Below are positions 44,601-51,378 of a DNA stretch of 64,000 nucleotides, piece after piece (the first letter of the stretch is position 1; the number at the start of each line of letters is the position of its first letter). The notes beneath the pieces were generated by a model. That model had not been told where the DNA came from. It ran no database searches and saw nothing but the letters and a program-made list of their open reading frames with translations. The stretch is from Pseudomonas sp. MYb327 (GTDB lineage Bacteria > Pseudomonadota > Gammaproteobacteria > Pseudomonadales > Pseudomonadaceae): the NCBI RefSeq assembly GCF_040438925.1, contig NZ_CP159258.1, positions 572,001-636,000 of the forward strand, in the 5' to 3' direction. A program made the position numbers and the translations under genes.

Positions 44601-46597
44601 GCCTGGGCAGCGGTGTCAGCAACAGCAACCTCGATCCCGTGGCGTATGACGGCAGCACCAAGACCAATACCAACGCGGTGGTGGTGACCGATCTCAATCA
44701 ACTGAACTCGGTGTTGTCCGGCACCGTGGTTGGCGCACCGGTGACTGGTTCGCTGCTGGGCGAGGGCGGTACGTTCGGTGCTGATGGCGGTTTCATTAAA
44801 TCCATCACCATCGACGGCACCACCTACACCTATGACCCTAAAGGCCTCAGTAATCAGGGTTCTCTGATTTCCAGCGGCGGCATTAATAAAGGCACTTTCA
44901 ACACGATTAACAACTCGCTGAGCGTCGCCACTAATGGCAAGGGCACCCTGGTGGTGAACCTCGATACCGGCGAATACAGCTACGTTTCGCAGAAAGCCAC
45001 GTCGGTGTTGATCACCGAAAACATCGGCTTCACGGTCAGCGACAAGGATGGCGATCTCGCCAGTTCGAACCTGGTGGTCAAGGTCGTTCCGAACGCGGCT
45101 CCGGTGGCATTCGATGATCACATCATCACCAACGTGCTCTCGAACAATTTGACGGTGCCGGGCGAATTGTTGCTGGCCAACGACACTGATTCCAATAGCG
45201 ATTCGCTCAGCCCATCGTCGACCAGCTTCAACACCGGCTGGATTTCCAAGGCTGCGGACTTCACCGGCACTGGTTCCCTCGTCGTCACCGGCACCAATTC
45301 CGGCACGGCGGCCAACCAGAACCTAGGCAACGTACGCACCGCCTTCGCGGCCAATGCCGCGACCATGACCGCCGTGCTGGTGGTCAGTGGTTACCTGGGG
45401 GCGGCTAGCAACGCCCAATCCAACGTCAACGATGAGGACCGCTTCACCGTAAACCTGAAGCAAGGTGAAACCCTCAACCTGAATCACAACCTCGATGCCG
45501 GGCATGTGGCCATGGAGTATTCGCTCAACGGCGGGTCATGGATCAACCTCGCGGACGGGCAAACCCTCACAGCATCCGCGGATGGGACTTACCAGATCCA
45601 CATCACCAACATCGCCAACACCAGTGGCAGCACCCCCAATGCGGCGGAAAACTACCAACTGACCATGACCCTCAACTACGCCGGTGGTCACGACATCGCC
45701 CCGGACTACCACGGCAGCTACTCTGCCAGTGACAGCCATGGCGGCAGCGACAGTGCCAACGTGTCCATCAGCTATCAGGACAGCCATACCCTCACCGGGA
45801 CGGCGGGCAATGACACGCTGATCGCGGGCGATGGCGACAATATCCTCAACGCCGGTGACGGTAACGACATCCTCACTGCGGGCAACGGCAACAACGAATT
45901 GCATGGCGGCGCTGGCGACGACTTGCTGTACAGCGGCGCGGGCAACGACCTGCTCGACGGTGGCACGGGCACCGATACCGCCAGCTACGCCCATGCCACG
46001 GCCGGGGTCAAAGTCGACCTGAGCCTGCTCACCGCGCAGAACACCCTTGGCGCCGGGACTGACACCCTGACCGGGATCGAAAACCTCACAGGCTCCAACT
46101 TCAACGACACCCTCACCGGAGACAACAACAGCAACGTCATCACCGGTGGCCTGGGCAACGACATACTCAACGGCGGAGGCGGCGATGACTTCCTGATCGG
46201 CGGCCTGGGCAACAACACACTTACCGGCGGCAGCGGAGCCGACACCTTCGAGTGGCTCAAGGGCAATAGCGGACACGATGTCATCACCGACTTCGCGCCC
46301 GGCACCGACAAGCTCGACCTGTCGCAACTGCTGCAAGGGGAAAATGGCACGACGGCATCGCTGGATGACTACCTGCACTTCACCGTCAGTGGCAGCGGCG
46401 CGTCAGTGATGACCAGCATCGACGTCAGCGCCATGGCCGGCGCGGCACCGAACCAGACGATCGATCTGGCGGGCGTTAACCTGGCCAGTCATTACGGGGT
46501 GACGCCAGGGGCAGGCGGGGTGATTGGTGGTGCGGATACCGCGACCATCATCAACGGCATGCTCAATGATCACTCGTTGAAGGTGGACACCGTGTAA
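38669..46597 (+). CDS. LapA/MapA-type giant adhesin with VWA and RTX domains
   Basis: A 2642-aa type I secreted adhesin; ATG 38669 (MATLIGIVSKVIGQVFAVG) has GGAGG eight bases upstream. Order: N-terminal retention module (residues 1 to about 118) with the LapG-type dialanine site TAAG at 115-118; linker; long repeat region (about 198-1825) with T-rich cadherin-like units; VWA domain with MIDAS IDVSGSM (about 1841); a further beta region; RTX nonapeptides such as GGAGDDLLYSGAGNDLLDGG (about 2376-2545); C-terminal secretion signal. Calcium would fold the RTX part outside. Only three cysteines were seen, one per long repeat (NNSCI, NNSCI, NNNCI). LapG cleavage should release the protein from the surface when c-di-GMP is low. 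No lapG or intact lapD is in the window. A 1765-codon antisense frame is an artefact of repeats. Confidence 0.93.
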   Translation: MATLIGIVSKVIGQVFAVGSDGTRRALVEGDRLFAGDQLNTGAEGAVAVHLQNGQELTLGRGSSLQMTPQLLANQSPHVDTSETVAPSQEQLTDVEQLQKAIAAGDDPTQTAEATAAGPGSTGPADGTAGGGHSFVMLEEVGGRVDPNIGFPSAGFSIIPEFPEARRDGDDNGDGTPAAVVTPPIITPPDVTPPVNNPVTLNGLSIEGGELTVKEANLSDGSASNSGALTQNGTFTVNAPDGLTSLSIGGINVINGGVAAGFPQSITTALGSTLTITGYNPATGVVSYSYTLNGSETHTTGDGTSLSEHFPVVVGDSNGDTATGSLDVNITDDVPQAIDDNNASTASENLLTLNGNVLTNDVQGADRVAIGPDSGPITPGTFTGTYGTLVLNANGTYTYTLNTSDADFKALHGGGDGTETFTYTLTDADGDSSTANLVLQIHNNDDPVSIDGLNIEGGELTIYEKNLGDGSSPDAPPLTQNGTFTVTALDGVQTLTVGGIAVVTGGVSAGFPQSVTTPLGSTLTITGYDATTGVVSYSYTLANPEAHPSADGANTLPEHFAVTVVDDNGTTANGSLDVNIVDDVPKAVDDNNASTASETLPTLNGNVLSNDVQGADRVATGPNSGPITPGTFTGTYGTLVLNANGTYTYTLNTSDADFKALHGNGNGTETFTYALTDADGDTSTANLVLNIHNNDDGVTLNGLNVPGGELTVYEKNLTYGTEPDAPALTQSGTFTVTALDGLQTLTVGGIAVVSGGVAAGFPQHTTTGTGATFTITGFDPATGEVSYSYTLNFTDRNHPNADGANSVSENFTVVATDADGSTATGQINVNIVDDLPTANPDAVSVAEGGVVTGNVLWNDVGGADGPAAGGGVVGVRVGSDTSTPVIGGLNSQINGTYGYLTLDAQGNAEYHSYPNAVSGPGATDVFTYTLRDADGDESTSTITIDVNNSCIRAVSDTDVTVYEKALDLNQSGQDLAAGTVTGSDPSHTGETASGTLVGSVFGANGAVTYTLVGSATGNFGQLQLNPNGTYTYTLTSPASTTPHADDGANTLSETFTYQATDSLGNSVTSTIVVNIVDDVPKATHDSNDLAAAETQLSLTGNVLSNDVQGADVVATGPNSGPITPGTFVGTYGNLVLNANGTYTYTLNTSDADFKALHGNGNGTETFTYTLTDADGDTSTANLVLNIHNNDDGVTLNGLDVPGGELTVYEKNLTYGTEPDAPALTQSGTFTVTALDGLQTLTVGGIAVVSGGVAAGFPQHTTTGTGATFTITGFDSTTGEVSYSYTLNYTDRDHPNADGANSVSENFTVVATDADGSTATGQINVNIVDDLPTANPDAVSVAEGGVVTGNVLWNDVGGADGPAAGGGVVGVRVGSDTSTPVIGGLNSQINGTYGYLTLDAQGNAEYHSYPNGVSGPGATDVFTYTLRDADGDESTSTITIDVNNSCIRAVSDTDVTVYEKALDTVKDGQDLSAGYALGSEPGHTGETASGTLVGSVFGASGNVTYTLVGGTYGNYGQILLNPNGTYNYTLTNPVNTTPHANDGANTLSESFTYQATDALGNSVTSTIVINIVDDVPTAHADAIPVSEGGVVTGNVLWNDVGGADGPTAGGGVVGVRAGSDTSTPALGGLNSPINGTYGYLTLDSHGNAEYHSYPNGVSGPGASDVFTYTLRDADGDESTTTITIDVNNNCISAFSDTDVTVYEKALDLSKDGQDLGAGSVIGSEPGHTGETASGTLVGSVFGASGAVTYTLVGSATGNFGQILLNPNGTYTYTLTSAPKTSPGANDGANTLSESFTYKATDALGNSTTSTIVVNIVDDIPKAVASERSVSAAEIDSNLLLVIDVSGSMADASGVAGYSRLALAKQAISALLDKYDDLGDVKVQIVTFSSGATDKTPIWVDVATAKSIISGLTAGGNTDYDAAVAMAKTAFGTSGKLTGAQNVGYFFSDGKPNEGDIGTQDEASWKAFLENNAIKNYAIGLGSGVSNSNLDPVAYDGSTKTNTNAVVVTDLNQLNSVLSGTVVGAPVTGSLLGEGGTFGADGGFIKSITIDGTTYTYDPKGLSNQGSLISSGGINKGTFNTINNSLSVATNGKGTLVVNLDTGEYSYVSQKATSVLITENIGFTVSDKDGDLASSNLVVKVVPNAAPVAFDDHIITNVLSNNLTVPGELLLANDTDSNSDSLSPSSTSFNTGWISKAADFTGTGSLVVTGTNSGTAANQNLGNVRTAFAANAATMTAVLVVSGYLGAASNAQSNVNDEDRFTVNLKQGETLNLNHNLDAGHVAMEYSLNGGSWINLADGQTLTASADGTYQIHITNIANTSGSTPNAAENYQLTMTLNYAGGHDIAPDYHGSYSASDSHGGSDSANVSISYQDSHTLTGTAGNDTLIAGDGDNILNAGDGNDILTAGNGNNELHGGAGDDLLYSGAGNDLLDGGTGTDTASYAHATAGVKVDLSLLTAQNTLGAGTDTLTGIENLTGSNFNDTLTGDNNSNVITGGLGNDILNGGGGDDFLIGGLGNNTLTGGSGADTFEWLKGNSGHDVITDFAPGTDKLDLSQLLQGENGTTASLDDYLHFTVSGSGASVMTSIDVSAMAGAAPNQTIDLAGVNLASHYGVTPGAGGVIGGADTATIINGMLNDHSLKVDTV
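40583..41569 (+). repeat. First copy of a 987-bp direct repeat inside the adhesin gene
   Basis: Nearly identical to 42068-43054, offset exactly 1485 bases (495 codons), so the frame is kept. The tract between the copies includes a unit that is also repeated in diverged form further on. Confidence 0.9.
42068..43054 (+). repeat. Second copy of the 987-bp direct repeat
   Basis: Nearly identical to 40583-41569, with scattered single changes such as CTG/CTC and AAT/GAC. The high identity implies recent duplication or ongoing gene conversion. Confidence 0.9.
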
Positions 46598-46611
46598 CTG
46601 AAAACTTAACG

Positions 46612-46653
46612 AAAAAACCCGCCATTCCTGTGTAAGGGATGGCGGGTTTTTTT
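46612..46653 (+). terminator. Rho-independent terminator after the adhesin gene
   Basis: AACCCGCCATTCC pairs with GGGATGGCGGGTT, followed by TTTTTATTTT. Confidence 0.9.
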
Positions 46654-46691
46654 ATTTTCAGTCTCGAACTTCCGACAGATGGTGTCGATAC

Positions 46692-46707
46692 CTGTTATTT
46701 CTGACAG
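46692..46707 (+). promoter_or_regulatory. Shared 16-bp dyad upstream of the 645-aa protein gene
   Basis: CTGTTATTTCTGACAG, 211 nt before the ATG at 46919, in the same orientation towards its gene as the copies at 1779-1794 and 53669-53684. The bases after it (TAGCCAAGC) also match the RCC1-gene copy (TAGCAAAGC). Confidence 0.55.
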
Positions 46708-46918
46708 TAGCCAAGCGCGTGCTTTTGCCTTTGAATCAAACCATTACGTCATTGGACCATTAAGTAGTCTTATTTGTAATAAAAGAAACAGGGTCGGGCG
46801 CGGGGGGCAGTTTACAGGCGATTGAATATTCTCTGTTCGGTAGCTCGATAATTATGTTTGGTTAGGCATCCTCTGTCTTTTGGTAGTCAACGTCCTCTTT
46901 AATTGAAGGAACGATAAA

Positions 46919-48856
46919 ATGTCTAAGTATACTAAGCTTGAATCTGCTGAAGAAAAGGCTGTGGCCTATCGAAAATTGAGATGGTCTGCTGAAACGATGG
47001 CAGCCGTTGCGCCAGAATTGGATAGAACGAAAAACCCGCTTTTACCTGATGAGAGTGATGATGAGATAAATCAACTTCATAAGCAGTATCAAGGGACAGC
47101 GATAAGGATTTTAGTTCATCAGTTTGATGCGTCTCAAGATCCGCTCCCCACGGGAGGCTTTGTCCAGCTACGATGGAATGGATCATTGGTAGGGGCTGCT
47201 TTCCGATACCAAACCCCAATACCACCTCGATCTTTTCCGTTGGAATTGGATTTGCCACCGGAATGTACAATAACTAAAGGCACCTATGAACTCAGCTACC
47301 GCATCAATCATGGCGGTAACACAGGGGCGCCAGTTGAAACATTGATTATCAATATAGACACGGATTTTCCGCAAGCGCTGAAGCCAACAGTACCTGTTAC
47401 TGAAATCACCAAGGATTATCTGGATGCAAATGGCTTTGTCCCGGTAACCTGCCCTCTCAGCGGTGATAGTAGAATCGGTGACGTTATCAGGGCCTGGTAT
47501 GGCAAGTCGGAATCTGATCCCGATAAAGTCTTGATTGGCACCCAATCACTCACAAACCCTGTTGCCGCTCCGGTGTTCGAATTGACGGAAGCTTTGTTGG
47601 GCACTGAAGAGGGTATGCACGAGATCTGGGTTGATCATTGTGATCGCAAAGGTAATCAGAGCCCATCCTCGGATAAATTGCAGATCAATGTGGTGTTGAC
47701 CCTTGCTCCGACTCTCACTGCTCCTGACGTCCCGCTGTTCGAGGACGATGGCGTTATCAATCTGATAGATGCACAAACACCGTCTGGCGTGGGGGTTGGC
47801 ATCATTGACGAATATAGAAACTTTGTCGCGGGCCGGGACTATCTGAAAATTGTCTGGGATGGCGTGGAGCAGGTGGAAAAGCTGATTGACCGCTTTCCGT
47901 TTTTCATCGATGTGCCTTTCAGGGACGTCTACAACGGCGTCGCTTATCAGGAAGATGTTCCCGTTAGCCTGCAAGTGCGACGCGGTGATCGCTTGCATCC
48001 CGATTCACCGCTAACCAAGTTAGTGAAAAAGGACCTGAGAAAGCCCGGACCTATCGATCCGGAGAAGCCAGGCCCGCCGGATGATTTCCTGCCATTGGTT
48101 ATCGCTCATGGGGCGGAGAGTTTTGAGAATAACCGGATTTATGGAGTTGACGAGGGACAGCCTGTCTCAGTAACAACACCGTTGTATGAGGGTGCGCAGA
48201 AGGATGAACGCCTTCAACTTGTCTGGAATGGTATTGAAGTATCCGAGCCTGATGGTGGTGTTTACTATGTGCAGGGTGATGAGGGGGAGGGTTTCAAAGT
48301 TACTTTTTCTGTGGCGTGGTCGTTTGTTGAATCGCAAGGGAATAACAAATCGACACCATTGTATTATCGGGCTCACGATGCAGTCAGCGACAACTATGCA
48401 GTGTCAGGAACGCAAAGTGTTTATGTATATATACACGATACATTGATTTCTGATCCGGTTATTCAACACCTGGATCCCGACTTTGATAATTTGAATTGTA
48501 ATTCTTTGCGGCCGGGCTTGGACGGAAAGATGGCGGTAGTAGTCTTTATTCCACCTAATCCGGGATTCAAGGATAAGGCAATCCATCTTGATTACCAGGC
48601 TTACTCAGACCCTGATGGGGTTGTAGAACTCCAGATCAGAGGCAGTGTTGACTATACGATCAGTGAGCAGGAAAGTATCGATGGTTGTTATATCTATTTC
48701 CCTTACAGAGTGTTCGATGAAACCGGTAGCAGATTCGGGGCAATCAGATACAGCGTGGTACTGGATGGACATTTATCAATTTCAGAGCGGCACTTCGTTC
48801 GGGTGCTAATGAGGGAGGGTGATGGTTCTAGTTGCAACTTTACACCCTCACCGTAA
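46919..48856 (+). CDS. Large protein of unknown family with Ig-like repeats
   Basis: A 645-aa protein (MSKYTKLESAEEKAVAYRK) with AAGGA eight bases before the ATG. Base composition is visibly more AT-rich than the neighbours, suggesting transfer. It has no signal peptide and no membrane helix. After about 55 helical residues it seems to contain repeated beta-sandwich units of about 100 residues, each with a strand like FVQLRWNG, LKIVWDGVEQ or LQLVWNGIEV. The same pattern appears in the first half of the RCC1 protein at 51379. It lies between the adhesin and an autotransporter and carries the shared upstream dyad. A secreted or surface role is inferred from context only. I do not recognise the family. 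Confidence 0.8.
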   Translation: MSKYTKLESAEEKAVAYRKLRWSAETMAAVAPELDRTKNPLLPDESDDEINQLHKQYQGTAIRILVHQFDASQDPLPTGGFVQLRWNGSLVGAAFRYQTPIPPRSFPLELDLPPECTITKGTYELSYRINHGGNTGAPVETLIINIDTDFPQALKPTVPVTEITKDYLDANGFVPVTCPLSGDSRIGDVIRAWYGKSESDPDKVLIGTQSLTNPVAAPVFELTEALLGTEEGMHEIWVDHCDRKGNQSPSSDKLQINVVLTLAPTLTAPDVPLFEDDGVINLIDAQTPSGVGVGIIDEYRNFVAGRDYLKIVWDGVEQVEKLIDRFPFFIDVPFRDVYNGVAYQEDVPVSLQVRRGDRLHPDSPLTKLVKKDLRKPGPIDPEKPGPPDDFLPLVIAHGAESFENNRIYGVDEGQPVSVTTPLYEGAQKDERLQLVWNGIEVSEPDGGVYYVQGDEGEGFKVTFSVAWSFVESQGNNKSTPLYYRAHDAVSDNYAVSGTQSVYVYIHDTLISDPVIQHLDPDFDNLNCNSLRPGLDGKMAVVVFIPPNPGFKDKAIHLDYQAYSDPDGVVELQIRGSVDYTISEQESIDGCYIYFPYRVFDETGSRFGAIRYSVVLDGHLSISERHFVRVLMREGDGSSCNFTPSP

Positions 48857-48864
48857 TCCATCAG

Positions 48865-48888
48865 GGGCGCTTCGAGCGCCCTTTTTTT
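48865..48888 (+). terminator. Rho-independent terminator after the 645-aa gene
   Basis: GGGCGC-TTCGA-GCGCCC followed by seven T. Confidence 0.9.
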
Positions 48889-49011
48889 CGTGGGTATCTT
48901 CAGATTATTCCTACATTTTTCTTTAGGCGTAGGAGATACCGTGCACGCCCCTCGCCAGCCACCCAATTCTGCTGTGTGAAAAGGGCGAACTGACAAACAG
49001 GACATAGGACT

Positions 49012-51288
49012 ATGACTATCGAGACGAAGCCGTTGTATGTGTTGGCGCAGACGATTTCCGGAAAAATGCTGACAATTTTGCCAGCGTTTTTTTTGATGAC
49101 CCCATCAGCGGTGGCAGCGTTGATCGTCGATAACAGAACTGAAAACGTCAGCTCGACAACACCGTCGACTGACTATCTGGTTCGCAACAACGGCACGTTG
49201 AACATAGTCCAGGGCACCACCCAAAGTATCTTTGTCGAAAGTGGCTCGACGCTGAATATCAGCGGCGCGACCATCACCGCCAGCAGTGGCGTCGAAGGTT
49301 TATCGATTACCGGTACCAGCGTGGCGAATATCAATCAGGCTACGGTAACCAGTGAGACCATGGCTCTGACGGTAAACCGTGCGCCCGGAGCCCCACAAGG
49401 TTCGACTGCAACGGCGACTGACAGTCAGTTCAATGGGGGTGACACGGGCGCCCACATCACGGGCCTTAGCACCCTGAACCTGATCAATACGGGGCTGACC
49501 GGCACCGCTTCGGGAAGCTCGGGTTTGAACATTCAGGGGGGCACTGTGCAAGCGTCGGCGGGTTCCCGTATCAGCGGTGATGCTGCAGGCGTATTGATGG
49601 GACGCGACCCTGCAGGCGTGGGCACCAGTGCACTGAAGCTCGATGGCTCGAGCGCTACAGGTCGTAATGGCCCGGCCATACAGGTGCAGGGTGGCATCGA
49701 CGCCAGCATTGAAGTCTTGAACGGCTCAACCCTGAGCAGCGCCAATGGCAATCTGCTTGAAGTGCTGGGCGCTTCGACGGCAGCCATGACGGTGGGCAGC
49801 AGCGCTTTGCAGGGCAACGTGCGGGTGAGCGACAACAGCACGGCCAATCTCACGTTCAACCAAGGTCGCATGACCGGCGATGTGCTGGTCGAGGACGACG
49901 CCACTGCCAATGTCATCCTGCAAAACGGTTCGCAGCTCATTGGGCGCTTGAACCAGGTTGATAGCGTGACGATTGATGCCTCCACCTGGACCATGACCGG
50001 CAGCGACACCATTGGCGAACTGAGCATGGCGGGCGGCACGGTTGATTTTGGTGTAGCCACCGGCGCATTTCGTGAACTGAACGTCGATACGCTTGATGGC
50101 AATGGCACCTTTGCCATGAATGCCGATTTCGCTACGGGTGCCGCCGACCGACTGAATGTCACCGGCGTGGCCAACGGTGATTTCGGGCTGGAGGTCAAAG
50201 CCACCGGGACCGATGTCATTTCAGACAAACAATTGGTCCTGGTTCATACGGCTGCCGGTCCTGCGCAATTTTCCCTGGTCGGTGGTCGAGTGGACTTGGG
50301 GACCTGGTCTTACGATCTGGCCAACTCCACCGATTCAGCGGGCGGTACCAGCTGGTTCCTGAATCCCACCACCAAAACCGTCAGCCCTGGAGCTCAGTCG
50401 GTGTTGGCCTTGTTCCAGACAGCGACCACCATCTCCTACGGCGAGATGAAGTCGCTGGAAGGGCGCATGGGGGAGTTGAAATCGGACGGCAATCTGCATG
50501 GAGTATGGGTACGGCCGTTTGGTAACAAGTACAACGTCGATGAAGAGTCGGGCGTTGCTTATCGTCAGCGACAACAGGGCATTTCTCTGGGTGCCGATAC
50601 CTTGCTGGGCGAAAGCCAATGGAGAGTCGGTGTGCTGGCAGGTTACAGCCAGTCCGACCTGGAGCTTGATGGCGGTACGTCGGGCAATGTCGACAGCTAC
50701 TACTTCGGTCCATACGTTAGCTGGCTGAATGCTGACACCGGTTACTACTTCGATGGCGCGCTCAAGCTCAACCACTTTCGCAATGATTCCGACGTCAAAC
50801 TGAGCGATGGCACGCAGACCAAGGGCGATTACAACAACTCCGGCGTGAGCGCGCTGGTGGAAGTGGGCCGCAACATCAAGCTGGCTGATGACTGGTTCGT
50901 CAAACCTTCCGCGCAGCTGTCGGCGGCGGTGATCGAGGGTGCGGATTACCGTCTCGATAATGGCATGCAAGCCGACGGTGATCGTACGCGTTCCTTGCGC
51001 GGCAAACTGGGCGTCGCCACCGGTCGTAGCTTTAACATCGATCGCGATACCGTCTTGCAACCTTATGCACGTGTTGCGTTGGTTCATGAGTTTGCCAGTC
51101 ATGATGATGCGCAGGTCAATGGCAACAAGCTCAATAACAGCCTGAAAGGTAGCGGCTTCGAAGTGGGTGCAGGCGTTGCGGTTTCCCTCGCGAAAAACCT
51201 GCGTCTGGATGCCGGCGTCGACTATGGCAAAAGTGAAAAATTCGAACAGCCATGGGCGGTAACGTTGGGAGTGAGTTACGGGTTCTAG
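49012..51288 (+). CDS. Autotransporter with pertactin-like passenger
   Basis: A 758-aa type Va autotransporter. A long signal region (first about 36 residues, ending SAVAA) precedes a beta-helix passenger of about 430 residues rich in Ser/Thr/Gly/Asn repeats (NISGATITASSGVEGL; LNIQGGTVQASAG). The C-terminal barrel of about 270 residues (GVWVRPFGNKYNVDEESG to VSYGF) ends in phenylalanine. The passenger may stay attached as an adhesin; no protease triad was seen. GGACATAGGACT precedes the ATG, a modest ribosome site. No copy of the shared dyad was found upstream. Confidence 0.93.
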   Translation: MTIETKPLYVLAQTISGKMLTILPAFFLMTPSAVAALIVDNRTENVSSTTPSTDYLVRNNGTLNIVQGTTQSIFVESGSTLNISGATITASSGVEGLSITGTSVANINQATVTSETMALTVNRAPGAPQGSTATATDSQFNGGDTGAHITGLSTLNLINTGLTGTASGSSGLNIQGGTVQASAGSRISGDAAGVLMGRDPAGVGTSALKLDGSSATGRNGPAIQVQGGIDASIEVLNGSTLSSANGNLLEVLGASTAAMTVGSSALQGNVRVSDNSTANLTFNQGRMTGDVLVEDDATANVILQNGSQLIGRLNQVDSVTIDASTWTMTGSDTIGELSMAGGTVDFGVATGAFRELNVDTLDGNGTFAMNADFATGAADRLNVTGVANGDFGLEVKATGTDVISDKQLVLVHTAAGPAQFSLVGGRVDLGTWSYDLANSTDSAGGTSWFLNPTTKTVSPGAQSVLALFQTATTISYGEMKSLEGRMGELKSDGNLHGVWVRPFGNKYNVDEESGVAYRQRQQGISLGADTLLGESQWRVGVLAGYSQSDLELDGGTSGNVDSYYFGPYVSWLNADTGYYFDGALKLNHFRNDSDVKLSDGTQTKGDYNNSGVSALVEVGRNIKLADDWFVKPSAQLSAAVIEGADYRLDNGMQADGDRTRSLRGKLGVATGRSFNIDRDTVLQPYARVALVHEFASHDDAQVNGNKLNNSLKGSGFEVGAGVAVSLAKNLRLDAGVDYGKSEKFEQPWAVTLGVSYGF

Positions 51289-51321
51289 AGGTTACGCGTC
51301 GATAAATACGAATCGCACTCT

Positions 51322-51362
51322 AAAAAAAACGCCCCGACAGGTTCGGGGCGTTCGTTTTTTTT
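51322..51362. terminator. Bidirectional terminator between the autotransporter and RCC1 genes
   Basis: ACGCCCCG and CGGGGCGT pair over a six-base loop, with A-runs on the left and T-runs on the right. It serves two convergent genes. Confidence 0.9.
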
Positions 51363-51378
51363 CGGTTATGAATCTGCG

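Larger units (their letters stand above)
46598..46918. other. 321-bp gap after the adhesin
   Basis: It holds the adhesin terminator, the shared dyad at 46692-46707 and the AT-rich promoter region of the 645-aa gene. No gene was seen. Confidence 0.6.
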
